Shown: positions 25,004 through 34,840 of the stretch, piece by piece
How positions within the stretch are numbered: the stretch's first letter is position 1
How the letters are laid out: every line of letters begins with the position of its first letter
Assembly (NCBI RefSeq): GCF_014931605.1
Contig: NZ_CP053382.1
Coordinates: 310,001-374,000 of the forward strand
DNA length: 64,000 nucleotides
DNA from: Halomonas sp. MCCC 1A13316
GTDB lineage: Bacteria; Pseudomonadota; Gammaproteobacteria; Pseudomonadales; Halomonadaceae
Reading direction: 5' to 3'
The notes under the pieces: generated by a model
What the model saw: only the letters and a program-made list of their open reading frames with translations
Told to the model about the DNA's origin: nothing
Database searches by the model: none
Program-made: the position numbers and the translations under genes

Positions 25004-26049
25004 GGCGTCTCCTGATCGTTGTCAGTGCCTGGCAGGCGGGTCGAGCCGCGGGCGATCAGCGTCGGCGGGAACAGGGTGCGGCGGGGCGGCAATGTGGTTC
25101 CGCTGTCGTCGAGCCGCGCCAGCAACTGCTGCACGGCGGCGCGGCCGATGGCCTCGGTGGGCTGCGCCAGGGTGGTGATGCCGGGCGGCACGAGGCCGCA
25201 CCAGTCGAGCTCGTCGATACCCAGCAGGCCGACCTCGCCCAGGCGAATACCCTGGGCCTGCAGGGCACGGGTAGCGGCAAGGGTGACGTTGCCGTTGGCG
25301 CATAGCACGGCGGCGGGATGCCCGGCTCGGGCAAGAAACGCCTCGATGATGGCACTTACCGCGGTGCCGTCGAGGGCCGGGTCGTGGCGTTCGCCGTCAA
25401 GTGCCGGCTCGCCGGCCAGGCGTTGCTCGAAGCGCTGCCAGCGCTGCTGGCGCGGGCTTGCCAGGCCCACCGGTTGGCTGAGAAAAAGCAGTTGGCGGTA
25501 GCCCTGCGCGCGCAGGTGATCGATGGCCATGTCGACGGCAAGCTCGTTGTCGAGCCCGACCCTGTCCGCTTCGAGCTCCTCCAGCCAGCGGTCGAGGAGC
25601 ACCAGCGGCAAGCCCTGCCCGACCAGATCCTGCAACTCGTGCGCAGGGCTACCGGCGGCATTGACCACCAGCCCCTCGACCCGATAGGAGGCGAACAGGG
25701 CCAGGTGGGTGCGCTCTTGGGTGGGGTCGTTGTCGGTATTGGCCACCAGCAGCGAAAAGCCGCGCTCGCGGCAGGCCTTTTCGACACCGTGCATCACCGC
25801 CACCGAATAGGGGTTGCGAATGTCCGCCACCAGCATGCCGAGCAGCCGCGAGCGGCCGCCCTTGAGGCCGCGGGCCATCTGGTTGGGGCGGTAGCCGAGC
25901 TGGCGTGCAGCCTCGCTGATGCGACGCTGCAGGGCCGGCGAGAGCCGCTCGCGCTCGCCGCTGAAATAACGCGACACGCTGGTCTTGGAAGCGTCGGCTA
26001 CGCGAGCCACCTCGAGGATCGTGGCATGTCGTGAGGGTCGAGCTGGCAT
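25000..26049 (-). CDS. LacI-family transcriptional regulator (PtxS-like)
   Basis: A 349-residue repressor. The N-terminal helix-turn-helix is TILEVARVADASKTSVSRYFSGERERLSP, and the hinge helix YRPNQMARGLKGG follows. The periplasmic-binding-like domain begins at LLGMLVADIRNPYSVAVMHGVE. It is co-transcribed with the kinase and dehydrogenase. A perfect 16-bp palindrome lies 14 bp before its start, so it probably represses its own operon. PtxS of Pseudomonas, which controls 2-ketogluconate use, has the same neighbours; orthology is inferred from context and fold. Confidence 0.9.
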   Translation of the reverse strand: MPARPSRHATILEVARVADASKTSVSRYFSGERERLSPALQRRISEAARQLGYRPNQMARGLKGGRSRLLGMLVADIRNPYSVAVMHGVEKACRERGFSLLVANTDNDPTQERTHLALFASYRVEGLVVNAAGSPAHELQDLVGQGLPLVLLDRWLEELEADRVGLDNELAVDMAIDHLRAQGYRQLLFLSQPVGLASPRQQRWQRFEQRLAGEPALDGERHDPALDGTAVSAIIEAFLARAGHPAAVLCANGNVTLAATRALQAQGIRLGEVGLLGIDELDWCGLVPPGITTLAQPTEAIGRAAVQQLLARLDDSGTTLPPRRTLFPPTLIARGSTRLPGTDNDQETP

Positions 26050-26062
26050 GGTGTATCTCTGA

Positions 26063-26078
26063 ATGGGAACGTTCCCAT
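26063..26078. promoter_or_regulatory. LacI-family operator
   Basis: ATGGGAACGTTCCCAT is a perfect 16-bp palindrome with the central CG typical of LacI-family operators. It lies directly before the LacI gene start and so is an autoregulatory operator candidate. Confidence 0.82.
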
Positions 26079-26181
26079 CCTAGGTTGTGAACACAGCGAC
26101 AGCAAGGCAAGCGAGCAAAAGAGGACCCACAGGAGAAGAGCCAGGCCGGAATCGAGAGCCCAGGCGGTAGGGCGGTAGTAA

Positions 26182-26201
26182 GGGCGGCTCACTGGCCGCC
26201 C
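26182..26201 (-). terminator. Hairpin after class II fba
   Basis: GGGCGGC (26182-26188) pairs with GCCGCCC (26195-26201) across six bases, 20 bp after the fba stop on the minus strand. The run after the stem on that strand is TTACTACC, so intrinsic termination may be weak. Confidence 0.5.
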
Positions 26202-26221
26202 TGGGGGCTTCTTGCAGTCGT

Positions 26222-27286
26222 TTACTTCACCTTGGGGTCGAGCTCGCCGCGGGCATAGCGCTCGAACATCGCCTCGAGGCTGATCGGCTTGATGCGGCTG
26301 GCGTTGCCGGCGGTGCCGAAGGCTTCGTAGCGGGCGATACAGATCTCGCGCATGGCGGTCACGGTTTCCTTGAGGAACTTGCGCGGGTCGAACTCGCTGG
26401 GGTTTTGGGCCAGGAAACGACGCACTGCGCCAGTGGAGGCCAGGCGCAGGTCGGTGTCGATGTTGACCTTGCGCACGCCATGCTTGATGCCCTCGACGAT
26501 CTCCTCGACCGGCACGCCGTAAGTCTCGGGGATCTCGCCGCCGAACTCGTTGATGACGGCGAGCCACTCCTGGGGCACCGAGGAGGAGCCGTGCATCACC
26601 AGGTGGGTGTCGGGGATGCGGGCGTGGATCTCCTTGATGCGCTGAATGGAGAGTGTGTCGCCGGTGGGCGGCTGGGTGAACTTGTAGGCGCCGTGGCTGG
26701 TGCCGATGGCGATGGCTAGGGCGTCGACCTGGGTCGCCTTGACGAAGTCCGCTGCCTCTTCCGGGTCGGTCAGCAGCTGGTCGTGGGAGAGCACGCCCTC
26801 GGCGCCGATGCCATCCTCTTCACCGGCCATGCCGGTTTCCAGGCTGCCCAGGCAGCCCAGCTCGCCCTCCACCGAGACGCCGCAGGCGTGGGCCATCTCG
26901 ACGGTGCGGCGGGTGACGTCGACGTTGTAGTCATAGTCCATCGGCGTCTTGCCGTCCTCGCCCAGCGAGCCGTCCATCATCACCGAGGAGAAGCCGAGCT
27001 GGATCGAGCGCTGGCACACCGAGGGAGAGGTGCCGTGGTCCTGGTGCATCACCACCGGGATGTGGGGGAACTCCTCCACGGCGGCCAGGATGAGATGGCG
27101 AAGGAAGGGCGCGCCAGCGTACTTCCGCGCACCGGCGGAAGCCTGGACGATCACCGGGGAGTCGGTTGCGTCGGCCGCTTCCATGATGGCGCGCATCTGT
27201 TCGAGGTTGTTGACGTTGAAGGCTGGAATGCCATAGCCGCGCTCGGCGGCGTGGTCCAGCATCTGGCGCATGCTGATCAGTGCCAT
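26222..27286 (-). CDS. fba: Fructose-1,6-bisphosphate aldolase, class II
   Basis: A 354-residue zinc-dependent aldolase interconverting fructose-1,6-bisphosphate with DHAP and GAP. Family signatures are [13 protein letters not shown] (about 18-30), [14 protein letters not shown] with zinc-ligand His residues, [40 protein letters not shown] and [10 protein letters not shown]. The C-terminal [14 protein letters not shown] binds substrate phosphate. Length and sequence fit the CbbA/FbaA subtype. It is the promoter-distal member of the tkt, epd, pgk, fba minus-strand set. No RuBisCO genes are in the window, so a glycolytic/gluconeogenic role is assumed. Confidence 0.97.
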   Translation of the reverse strand: MALISMRQMLDHAAERGYGIPAFNVNNLEQMRAIMEAADATDSPVIVQASAGARKYAGAPFLRHLILAAVEEFPHIPVVMHQDHGTSPSVCQRSIQLGFSSVMMDGSLGEDGKTPMDYDYNVDVTRRTVEMAHACGVSVEGELGCLGSLETGMAGEEDGIGAEGVLSHDQLLTDPEEAADFVKATQVDALAIAIGTSHGAYKFTQPPTGDTLSIQRIKEIHARIPDTHLVMHGSSSVPQEWLAVINEFGGEIPETYGVPVEEIVEGIKHGVRKVNIDTDLRLASTGAVRRFLAQNPSEFDPRKFLKETVTAMREICIARYEAFGTAGNASRIKPISLEAMFERYARGELDPKVK

Positions 27287-27330
27287 TGACTCACCTGTTC
27301 TCTTCTACGGACTGTCTGGGGTAATAGGGC

Positions 27331-27352
27331 GCCGCCCGGTACGCCGGGCGGC
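27331..27352 (-). terminator. Intercistronic hairpin between pgk and fba
   Basis: GCCGCCCGG (27331-27339) pairs perfectly with CCGGGCGGC (27344-27352) around TACG. No T tract follows on the minus strand, so it is more likely to stabilise mRNA or attenuate expression than to end transcription. Confidence 0.5.
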
Positions 27353-27363
27353 ATGGGGTTGGG

Positions 27364-28530
27364 TCAGCGTGCGGCGGCGTCTTCCAGAGCCTTGACGGCG
27401 GGCAGGGTCTTGCCTTCCACGTACTCGAGGAAGGCGCCGCCGCCGGTGGAGATGTAGGAGACCTGCTCCTCGATCCCGTACTTGTCGATGGCGGCCAAGG
27501 TGTCGCCGCCGCCGGCGATGGAGAAGCCGTTGCTCTCGGCGATGGCCTTCGACAGCGCTGCGGTGCCCTTGCCGAACTGATCGATTTCGAACACGCCTAC
27601 CGGACCGTTCCACAGGATGGTGCCGGCATCCTTGAGCAGGCCGGCGAGCCGCCCGGCGGTGTCGGGGCCGATGTCGAGGATCATCTCTTCGTCGCCCACC
27701 TGGTCGACCGGCTTGACCACGGCTTCGGCGGAATCGGAGAACTCGGTGGCCACCACCACGTCGGTGGGCAGCGGGATCTCGACCTTGGCCATTAACTCCT
27801 TGGCCTGTTCGACCAGGTCGGCTTCATACAGCGACTTGCCGACTTTGTGGCCTGCCGCGGCAATAAACGTATTGGCGATGCCGCCGCCGACGATCAGCTG
27901 GTCGCACTTCTCGGAAAGCGCATTGAGTACGTCGAGCTTGGTCGAGACCTTGGATCCGCCGACGATGGCGACCATCGGTCGCTTGGGCGTGGCCAGAGCC
28001 TTCTCCAGGGCATCGAGCTCGGCGGCCAGCAGCGGGCCGGCGCAGGCCTGGGGAGCGAAGCGCGCCACGCCGTGAGTCGAGGCCTGGGCGCGGTGGGCGG
28101 TACCGAAGGCATCCATCACGTAGATGTCGCACAGCGCGGCGTACTGCTGCGAGAGGGTCTCGTCATCCTTCTTCTCGCCGACGTTGAAGCGCACGTTCTC
28201 GAGCAGCACCACCTCGCCGTCGGCCAGGTCCTGGGCGCTGTCGAGGTAGTCCTCGACCAGGCGTACCGGACGGCCGAGCAGCTCGCCCAGCCGCTCGGCC
28301 ACCGGGGCCAGCGAGAACTCCTCGGCCGGCTCGCCTTCGGTCGGGCGCCCCAGGTGGCTTATCAGCATCACCTTGGCGCCGGCATCCATGGCCGCCTTGA
28401 TGGTCGGCAGGCTGGCCCGCAGGCGGGCGTCGCTGGTTACCTTGCCGTGCTTGACGGGTACGTTCAGGTCCTCGCGGATCAGCACGCGCTGACCGCGCAG
28501 GTCGAGGTCGGTCATCTTGAGCACGTTCAT
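27364..28530 (-). CDS. pgk: Phosphoglycerate kinase
   Basis: A 388-residue monomeric glycolytic kinase that transfers phosphate between 1,3-bisphosphoglycerate and ADP. Signatures are [22 protein letters not shown] (about 15-36), [75 protein letters not shown] and the nucleotide loop [12 protein letters not shown]. It lies 43 bp downstream of epd and 77 bp upstream of fba, the conserved gammaproteobacterial order. Confidence 0.98.
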   Translation of the reverse strand: MNVLKMTDLDLRGQRVLIREDLNVPVKHGKVTSDARLRASLPTIKAAMDAGAKVMLISHLGRPTEGEPAEEFSLAPVAERLGELLGRPVRLVEDYLDSAQDLADGEVVLLENVRFNVGEKKDDETLSQQYAALCDIYVMDAFGTAHRAQASTHGVARFAPQACAGPLLAAELDALEKALATPKRPMVAIVGGSKVSTKLDVLNALSEKCDQLIVGGGIANTFIAAAGHKVGKSLYEADLVEQAKELMAKVEIPLPTDVVVATEFSDSAEAVVKPVDQVGDEEMILDIGPDTAGRLAGLLKDAGTILWNGPVGVFEIDQFGKGTAALSKAIAESNGFSIAGGGDTLAAIDKYGIEEQVSYISTGGGAFLEYVEGKTLPAVKALEDAAAR

Positions 28531-28573
28531 CGAGCGTCTTCCTTTCCTGGATTGAGGGAAACCGAAGCCGGGG

Positions 28574-29614
28574 TCATCGGGGCACCGCGGGAAGCGCCGC
28601 CATGCGCTGGGCGACGTCGAGCATGCGGTTGGCGAACCCCCACTCGTTGTCGAACCAGCACAGCAGCTTGATCAGGCGATGGCCCGCCACCCGGGTCTGA
28701 GTGGCATCAACGATACCCGAGCGGGGGTCATGGTTGAAGTCGACCGAGGCCATGGGCTCCTCGGTGTAGCCGAGCAGGCCGGCCAGACGTCCGGCGCTGG
28801 CCTCGCGCAGCAGGGCGTTGACTTCTGCCGCCGTGGTGTCGCGGCGCACGCAGATCGACAGGTCCATGGCCGAGACGTTGATCGTCGGTACGCGCATATG
28901 CAGGCATTCGAAGCGTCCGGCCAGGTGCGGCATCAGGCGGTTGATGCCGCGCGCCAGGCTGGTGTCGACGGGCACGATGGAGTGCATCGCCGAGCGCGTC
29001 AGGCGCAGGTCGGTCTGGTGATAGGCGTCGATCACCGGCTGGTCGTTCATTGCCGAGTGCACCGTAGTGGTTACGCCATGCTCAATGCCAAGCGCCTCGT
29101 CGAGCACCGTCAGTACCGGCACAAGGCAGTTGGTGGTGCACGACGCCGCCGAGACGATGCGATGCTCGGCGACGAGTTCGCCGTCGTTGATACCGCAGAC
29201 GATGGTGGCGTCGACGTCGCTCTCGGCAGGCTGGGAGAACAGCAGCCGACCGGCGCCGGCGGCGAGATGACGCTCGGCGGTGACGCGATCCTTGAAGCTG
29301 CCCGAGCACTCCAGCACCAGGTCGATGCCGAGTTCGCCCCAAGGCAGGCGCGCAGGCTCCGATTCGGTCAGTATCGCAATGGACGCGCCATCGACGACCA
29401 TCCGGCCCTCGGCCGTCTCCACCTGGCCGGGGAATCGGCCGTGGGTGGTGTCGTAGCGGGTCAGGTAGGCAATGGTGTCGAGGTCCGAAAGCTCATTGAT
29501 CGCGACCACTTCCAGCGTCGGATTGCCGGCGCGGCTCGACTGGCGTTCCAGCAGCGCGCGCAGCACGCACTGGCCGATACGACCGTAACCGTTGATGGCG
29601 ATGCGCTGGGCCAT
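28574..29614 (-). CDS. epd: Erythrose-4-phosphate dehydrogenase (GAPDH family)
   Basis: A 346-residue NAD-dependent dehydrogenase. [20 protein letters not shown] is the NAD-binding start. [14 protein letters not shown] contains the catalytic Cys. [38 protein letters not shown] and [16 protein letters not shown] match Epd rather than glycolytic GAPDH, which would have the KxxxxxSWYDNE-type segment with different loops. Epd oxidises erythrose-4-phosphate to 4-phosphoerythronate for pyridoxal phosphate synthesis. The start chosen at 29614 is weakly supported by AAGAGAG upstream; the frame is open farther back. Position after tkt and before pgk matches Pseudomonas. GAPDH activity cannot be excluded. 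Confidence 0.88.
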   Translation of the reverse strand: MAQRIAINGYGRIGQCVLRALLERQSSRAGNPTLEVVAINELSDLDTIAYLTRYDTTHGRFPGQVETAEGRMVVDGASIAILTESEPARLPWGELGIDLVLECSGSFKDRVTAERHLAAGAGRLLFSQPAESDVDATIVCGINDGELVAEHRIVSAASCTTNCLVPVLTVLDEALGIEHGVTTTVHSAMNDQPVIDAYHQTDLRLTRSAMHSIVPVDTSLARGINRLMPHLAGRFECLHMRVPTINVSAMDLSICVRRDTTAAEVNALLREASAGRLAGLLGYTEEPMASVDFNHDPRSGIVDATQTRVAGHRLIKLLCWFDNEWGFANRMLDVAQRMAALPAVPR

Positions 29615-29733
29615 GAAGCGGGCTCTCTTGCCGGCGGAAAGCGGCGATTCTAGCGTATTTTCGATACATTTGCCCACGTGGCCTGCGGGCTGACCCGTGC
29701 CGGTCGACGCGTAGATTCGGTGTTCAGCGGGTC

Positions 29734-29761
29734 TTGAAAAACCTTGTGGCGACCCTATAAG
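29734..29761 (+). promoter_or_regulatory. sigma-70 promoter of fbaB
   Basis: TTGAAA (29734-29739), 16-bp spacer, TATAAG (29756-29761). Predicted start near 29768, leaving a 270-nt untranslated leader before fbaB. The 29615-30040 gap between epd and fbaB contains no gene, only this promoter and two hairpins. Confidence 0.7.
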
Positions 29762-29815
29762 AAGGGTACGGCACCGGTGTGGCCATGAGCCATCCGTGCC
29801 GCGGTTCGGGTTGAC

Positions 29816-29837
29816 CCGCAACTTCCAAAAGTTGCGG
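29816..29837 (+). other. First leader hairpin of fbaB
   Basis: CCGCAACTT (29816-29824) pairs perfectly with AAGTTGCGG (29829-29837) around CCAA. It lies about 50 nt into the predicted transcript, with no T tract after it. Confidence 0.6.
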
Positions 29838-29928
29838 TTGCCGAAGAAGGAGAGACATAGAAGCCGGCGGATCGAGATCAAGGCCGCTTGGAACGAATCC
29901 GATTAGTGGAGAGTATGCATCCTTGGTT

Positions 29929-29971
29929 GGAAGCGCCCTTTGCTTGCGAAAGGGCGCTTCCGTTTGCAAGC
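29929..29971 (+). promoter_or_regulatory. Second leader hairpin of fbaB with mutually exclusive pairing
   Basis: A perfect 13-bp stem forms between 29929-29941 (GGAAGCGCCCTTT) and 29949-29961 (AAAGGGCGCTTCC) with a 7-nt loop. The loop segment GCTTGC (29942-29947) is also complementary to GCAAGC at 29966-29971 just past the stem. The two structures cannot coexist fully, except as a pseudoknot. The arrangement suggests a regulatory leader or a pseudoknotted RNA element. Confidence 0.5.
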
Positions 29972-30040
29972 AGGGCGTACGCTCGGTACGGTTTTCACTA
30001 CGCTGGGAATAGCGATTCACGACACCATGGAGAGGAAGAC

Positions 30041-31093
30041 ATGACCGACATATCCCAATTGCTGGGTGACGACGCCGAGTATCTGCTCGATCACCGTTGC
30101 CGTGGCTTTCCCCGCGAACAGTTGCACTTGCCGGGGCCGGACTTCGTCAGCCGGGTAGTGGCCGACAGCGATCGCAGCCCGGCGGTGATGCGCAGCCTGC
30201 AGGCGCTGTTCGGCCACGGCCGGCTGGCGGGCACCGGCTACCTCAGCCTGCTGCCGGTGGACCAGGGCATCGAGCACTCCGCCGGCGCTTCGTTCGCCCC
30301 CAACCCGCGCTACTTCGACCCGGCCAACATCGTCGAATTGGCCCTCGAAGGCGGCTGCAACGGCGTGGCCTCGACCCTCGGTGTGCTGTCGTCGGTGGCG
30401 CGCCGCTACGCCCATCGCATCCCGATGATGCTCAAGCTCAACCATAACGAGACGCTGAGCTATCCGGCGATGTATGACCAGACCCTGTTCGCCGAGGTGG
30501 ACCAGGCCCACGACATGGGCTGCGTGGCGGTCGGTGCGACCATCTACTTCGGTTCCCCCGAGAGCCGTCGCCAGATCATGGAGATCAGCGAAGCCTTCGA
30601 GCGCGCCCACCAGCTGGGCATGGCCACGGTACTGTGGGCTTACCTGCGTAACCCCGCCTTCAAGCACGAGGGCAAGGACTACCACGTGGCGGCCGACCTC
30701 ACCGGCCAGGCCAACCATCTGGCTGCCACGATCAAGGCCGACATCGTCAAGCAGAAACTGCCTGAGACCAATGGCGGCTATCAGGACATCGGCTTCGGTC
30801 ACACCCACGCCAAGGTCTACGGCGAGCTGACCTCGGAGCACCCCATCGACCTGGCTCGTTACCAAGTGGCCTGCTGCTACATGGGCCGCGCCGGGCTGAT
30901 CAACTCCGGCGGCGGCTCCAAGGGTCATTCGGACCTGGGCGAGGCGGTGCGCACCGCGGTGATCAACAAGCGTGCCGGCGGCATGGGCCTGATCTCGGGG
31001 CGCAAGGCGTTCCAGAAGCCCATGGGCGAGGGTGTCGAGCTGCTCCAGGCCATCCAGGACGTTTACCTGGACAAGGGCGTGACAGTGGCCTGA
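30041..31093 (+). CDS. fbaB: Fructose-bisphosphate aldolase, class I (FbaB/DhnA type)
   Basis: A 350-residue Schiff-base aldolase, the same length as E. coli FbaB and very similar in sequence from the first residues (MTDISQLLG). Key segments are [54 protein letters not shown] containing the Schiff-base Lys region, [16 protein letters not shown] and [14 protein letters not shown] start at 30041 behind GAGAGGAAG; the open frame upstream runs through the leader hairpins. It is transcribed opposite to its flanking genes tkt and epd. In enterobacteria FbaB serves gluconeogenesis, complementing the class II enzyme encoded about 3 kb away. Confidence 0.96.
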   Translation: MTDISQLLGDDAEYLLDHRCRGFPREQLHLPGPDFVSRVVADSDRSPAVMRSLQALFGHGRLAGTGYLSLLPVDQGIEHSAGASFAPNPRYFDPANIVELALEGGCNGVASTLGVLSSVARRYAHRIPMMLKLNHNETLSYPAMYDQTLFAEVDQAHDMGCVAVGATIYFGSPESRRQIMEISEAFERAHQLGMATVLWAYLRNPAFKHEGKDYHVAADLTGQANHLAATIKADIVKQKLPETNGGYQDIGFGHTHAKVYGELTSEHPIDLARYQVACCYMGRAGLINSGGGSKGHSDLGEAVRTAVINKRAGGMGLISGRKAFQKPMGEGVELLQAIQDVYLDKGVTVA

Positions 31094-31118
31094 GCCCTTC
31101 TCAGAGGCATAGATAGCA

Positions 31119-31148
31119 AAAGGGCACGACCGCTAGGTCGTGCCCTTT
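31119..31148. terminator. Bidirectional terminator between fbaB and tkt
   Basis: AAAGGGCACGACC (31119-31131) pairs perfectly with GGTCGTGCCCTTT (31136-31148) around GCTA. A-rich and T-rich flanks on both sides suit termination of both converging transcripts. Confidence 0.9.
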
Positions 31149-31171
31149 CTCGATACCGCTAACCGAACCTA

Positions 31172-33163
31172 TCAGCCCAGCAGCTCCTGGGCCTGAGCGA
31201 TGACATTCTCCACGGTGAAGCCGAAGTGCTTGAACAGATCGCCCGCCGGGGCGGATTCACCGAAGGTGGTCATGCCGATTACACGGCCGTCGAGGCCGAC
31301 GTACTTGTACCAGTAGTCGGCGTGGCCGGCCTCGATAGCGATGCGCTTGGTCACTGCCCTGGGCAGCACGCTCTCGCGGTATTCGGCGTCCTGGCCGTCG
31401 AAGCGGTAGGCCGAGGGCATCGAGACCACGCGTACCGCACGGCCCTGGCCTTCCAGCTCGGCGGCGGCGTCCATGGCCAAGCCCACTTCAGAGCCGGTGG
31501 CGATCAGGATCAGCTCGGGCGTGCCCTCGCTATCCTTGAGCACATAAGCGCCGCGCTGAATCTCGGCCAGCTGCTGCTTGCTGCGCTCCTGGTGCGGCAG
31601 GTTCTGGCGCGAAAGCACCAGCGCCGTGGGGCCGGAGTTGCGCTTGATCGCGGCGTCCCAGGCGGCGGCGGTCTCCACCGCATCGCAGGGGCGCCAGGTG
31701 CACAGGTTGGGCGTGCTGCGCAGGTTGGTCAGCTGTTCGATCGGCTGGTGGGTGGGGCCGTCCTCGCCCAGGCCGATGGAGTCATGGGTGAACACGTAGA
31801 CGGCGCGCTTGCCCATGAGTGCGGCCATGCGCACCGAGTTGCGCATGTACTCCATGAAGATCAGGAAGGTGGCGCCGTAGGGTATGAAGCCGCCATGCAG
31901 CACGATGCCGTTCATGATCGCGCCCATGCCGAACTCGCGCACTCCGTAGTGCAGGTAGTTGCCGCCCGGGTTCTCGCGAGAGATCGGCTTGGCACCGCTC
32001 CAGAAGGTCAGGTTGGAGGGCGCCAGGTCGGCGCTGCCGCCGAGCAGTTCGGGCAGCTGCGGGCCGAGCTCGTTGAGGCACTGCAACGACGCCTTGCGTG
32101 TGGCGATGGTCTCGCCCTTCTGCTGGCTCTTCTCGATGAAGGCCTCGCTGGTGATCTCCGCCGGTAGCTGGCACTGCACTCGACGGTTGAACTCGCGGGC
32201 GAGTTCCGGGTGCTCGTCGCGGTAGCGAGCGAAGCGCGCCTGCCAGTCGTCCTGCTGCGACGCGCCGCGCTCGCGCGCATCCCAGCCCTGATAGATCGGC
32301 TCGGGCACATGGAACGGTGCGTGCGGCCAGTCGAGCTGCTTGCGTGCGGCGGCCACTTCCTCCTCGCCCAGCGGGGCGCCGTGACACTCCTCCTTGCCCT
32401 GCTTGTTGGGGGCGCCAAAGCCGATCACGGTCTTGCAGATGATCAGGCTCGGCTTCTCCTCGTGGCTGCGGGCCAGCTCGATAGCGGCCTTGATCTGCTC
32501 GGGGTCGTGGCCGTCGACGTTGGGCACCACGTGCCAACCGTAGGCCTCGAAGCGCTTGGCGGTGTCGTCGGTGAACCAGCCCTCGACCTCGCCGTCGATG
32601 GAGATGCCGTTGTCGTCGTAGAACACCGTGAGCTTGCCCAGCCCCAGGGTGCCGGCCAGCGAACTCACCTCGTGGGAGATACCCTCCATCATGCAGCCGT
32701 CACCGACGAAGCAGTAGGTGTGATGGTCGACGATAGTGTGGCCGGGACGGTTGAACTGCGCTGCCAGGGTCTTCTCGGCGATGGCCATGCCCACGGCATT
32801 GGCCAGGCCTTGGCCCAGCGGACCGGTGGTGGTCTCGACGCCCGGCGCATAGCCGAACTCGGGGTGACCGGCGGTCTTGGAGTGCAACTGACGGAAGTTG
32901 CGCAGTTGCTCGAGCTCAAGCTCGTAGCCGGTCAGGTGCAGCAGGGAGTAGAGCAGCATCGAGCCGTGGCCGTTGGACAGCACGAAGCGATCACGGTCGG
33001 GCCATTTCGGGTCGTTGGGGTTGTGCTTGAGATAATCGTTCCACAGCACTTCGGCGATATCGGCCATGCCCATCGGGGCGCCGGGATGGCCGGACTTGGC
33101 CTTCTGTACGGCATCCATGGACAGGGCGCGAATGGCGTTGGCCAGTTCGAAACGGGATGGCAT
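31172..33163 (-). CDS. tkt: Transketolase
   Basis: A 663-residue thiamine-diphosphate enzyme of the pentose phosphate pathway. Signatures are [18 protein letters not shown] (about 24-41), the TPP-binding stretch [39 protein letters not shown] (about 153-191), [11 protein letters not shown], and [18 protein letters not shown] (about 466-483). Length equals TktA. It leads the tkt, epd, pgk, fba gene set and is divergent from metK. The transketolase product erythrose-4-phosphate is the Epd substrate. Confidence 0.98.
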   Translation of the reverse strand: MPSRFELANAIRALSMDAVQKAKSGHPGAPMGMADIAEVLWNDYLKHNPNDPKWPDRDRFVLSNGHGSMLLYSLLHLTGYELELEQLRNFRQLHSKTAGHPEFGYAPGVETTTGPLGQGLANAVGMAIAEKTLAAQFNRPGHTIVDHHTYCFVGDGCMMEGISHEVSSLAGTLGLGKLTVFYDDNGISIDGEVEGWFTDDTAKRFEAYGWHVVPNVDGHDPEQIKAAIELARSHEEKPSLIICKTVIGFGAPNKQGKEECHGAPLGEEEVAAARKQLDWPHAPFHVPEPIYQGWDARERGASQQDDWQARFARYRDEHPELAREFNRRVQCQLPAEITSEAFIEKSQQKGETIATRKASLQCLNELGPQLPELLGGSADLAPSNLTFWSGAKPISRENPGGNYLHYGVREFGMGAIMNGIVLHGGFIPYGATFLIFMEYMRNSVRMAALMGKRAVYVFTHDSIGLGEDGPTHQPIEQLTNLRSTPNLCTWRPCDAVETAAAWDAAIKRNSGPTALVLSRQNLPHQERSKQQLAEIQRGAYVLKDSEGTPELILIATGSEVGLAMDAAAELEGQGRAVRVVSMPSAYRFDGQDAEYRESVLPRAVTKRIAIEAGHADYWYKYVGLDGRVIGMTTFGESAPAGDLFKHFGFTVENVIAQAQELLG

Positions 33164-33464
33164 TGGGTTAACTCCTCGCCTGCGGCAGAATGGGGCAAGT
33201 CATCGGTGGCCTGTCGGGCCTCCGGTAGCGTTCTGGCTGGGCGCCGCAGGAAGGTACGGCGCAGTCGAATTCGGCTGCCTATTGTCGCCGACTTGCCGCC
33301 AGGCATCAAATGACGGGTGCCTCCATAAGTGGCACCATGTAAACTCAGGCTCCACGCCGCTGTGTGCTCGCCGGGCAGGAAGCCGGGCGCCATGCAGTTC
33401 GAGGGCTGTCATTCCGGTTGACGGCGCCGCTGCGCTTTGACGATACACAGAAGGGTCGACACGC
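33164..33464. promoter_or_regulatory. Divergent tkt-metK promoter region
   Basis: No gene. For tkt (minus strand) a candidate promoter is TTGATG, 17 bp, GACAAT, occupying 33281-33309 with the -10 at lower coordinates. A hairpin GGTGCC (33316-33321)/GGCACC (33331-33336) lies toward metK. No SAM-class riboswitch motif could be recognised in front of metK. Confidence 0.45.
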
Positions 33465-34685
33465 ATGAGCGAATACTCCCTGTTCACTTCCGAATCCGTG
33501 TCCGAGGGCCACCCGGACAAGATCGCCGACCAGATATCCGATGCGGTGCTGGACGCCATCATCGCCCGCGACAAACATGCCCGGGTGGCCTGCGAGACGC
33601 TGGTCAAGACCGGTGTGGCCATCGTCGCGGGTGAGATCAGCACCTCTGCCTGGGTCGATTTGGAGGAGCTGGTGCGTCGGGTGATCATCGACATCGGCTA
33701 CACCTCCTCTGAGGTCGGGTTCGACGGCGAGACCTGCGGTGTGCTCAACCTGATCGGCAAGCAGAGCGTGGATATCGCTCAAGGGGTGGATCGCAGCAAG
33801 CCGGAGGACCAGGGCGCGGGTGACCAGGGCCTGATGTTCGGCTATGCCACCAACGAGACCGATTCGTTCATGCCGGCGCCGATCCACTATGCCCACCGCC
33901 TGGTCGAGCGTCAGGCCGAGCTGCGCAAGCACGGCCTGCTGCCGTGGCTGCGCCCGGATGCCAAGAGCCAGATCACCTTCCGATACGACGAGGCGGGCAT
34001 GCCCTGCGGCGTCGAGGCGGTAGTGCTCTCGACCCAGCACGCCCCGGAGATCGACCAGCAGGAGCTGCGGCGCATGGTCAGGCGCGAGATCATCGAAGAG
34101 GTGATTCCCGCCGAGTGGCTCACCGAGCAGACCAAGTTTCACATCAATCCTACCGGCAAGTTCGTTATCGGCGGCCCGGTGGGCGACTGCGGCCTCACCG
34201 GGCGCAAGATCATCGTCGATACCTACGGCGGCATGGCACGCCATGGTGGTGGCGCCTTCTCCGGCAAGGACCCCTCCAAGGTCGACCGCAGTGCCGCCTA
34301 CGCCGGGCGCTACGTGGCCAAGAATGTCGTCGCCGCGGGGCTTGCCGATAAGTGCGAGATACAGGTGTCGTATGCCATTGGCGTGGCCGAGCCCACCTCG
34401 GTAGCGATCAACACCTTCGGCAGCGGCAAGGTTGACGAGGCGCGTATCATCGAGCTGGTGCGCGAGCACTTCGACCTGCGCCCCTTCGCCATCACCCGCA
34501 TGCTCGACCTGCTGCACCCGATGTATCAGCTCACTGCCGCCTACGGTCACTTCGGCCGCGAGCCCTTCGAGGCCAGCTACAGCTGGAAGGATACCAGCGG
34601 TCAGGAGCATACCGAGACCTTCACCGCCTTCCCGTGGGAGCGCACCGACCGCGCCGCGGCACTGCGTCAGGCCGCCGGCCTGTAG
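33465..34685 (+). CDS. metK: S-adenosylmethionine synthetase
   Basis: A 406-residue enzyme making SAM from methionine and ATP; tetrameric. Signatures are [25 protein letters not shown] (about 6-30), [12 protein letters not shown] (the GAGDQG hexapeptide of signature 1), [22 protein letters not shown] with the GGGAFSxKD signature 2, and [25 protein letters not shown]. It is about 20 residues longer than E. coli MetK, with the extra length mostly internal (for example [13 protein letters not shown]). It is the first of three methyl-cycle genes (metK, ahcY, metF) in a 9-kb stretch. Confidence 0.98.
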   Translation: MSEYSLFTSESVSEGHPDKIADQISDAVLDAIIARDKHARVACETLVKTGVAIVAGEISTSAWVDLEELVRRVIIDIGYTSSEVGFDGETCGVLNLIGKQSVDIAQGVDRSKPEDQGAGDQGLMFGYATNETDSFMPAPIHYAHRLVERQAELRKHGLLPWLRPDAKSQITFRYDEAGMPCGVEAVVLSTQHAPEIDQQELRRMVRREIIEEVIPAEWLTEQTKFHINPTGKFVIGGPVGDCGLTGRKIIVDTYGGMARHGGGAFSGKDPSKVDRSAAYAGRYVAKNVVAAGLADKCEIQVSYAIGVAEPTSVAINTFGSGKVDEARIIELVREHFDLRPFAITRMLDLLHPMYQLTAAYGHFGREPFEASYSWKDTSGQEHTETFTAFPWERTDRAAALRQAAGL

Positions 34686-34840
34686 GCCACCCCCCCTCGC
34701 TCGCACATTCAGCATCGACTCGCCCTGCGTTGGCGTGTCGGTGCAGTGAGATTGGTAGAGACTATTGTTGCCTCGGTCACAATCCAGCTACCCTTGAAAG
34801 GCACAGTGGCTGTCAATCGCACGAAACAGGAGAAAACAGC

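Noticed and set aside
33164..33464. SAM riboswitch before metK
   Set aside because: None of the conserved cores of SAM-I, SAM-II, SAM-IV or SAM/SAH classes that I know could be matched; only ordinary hairpins are present.
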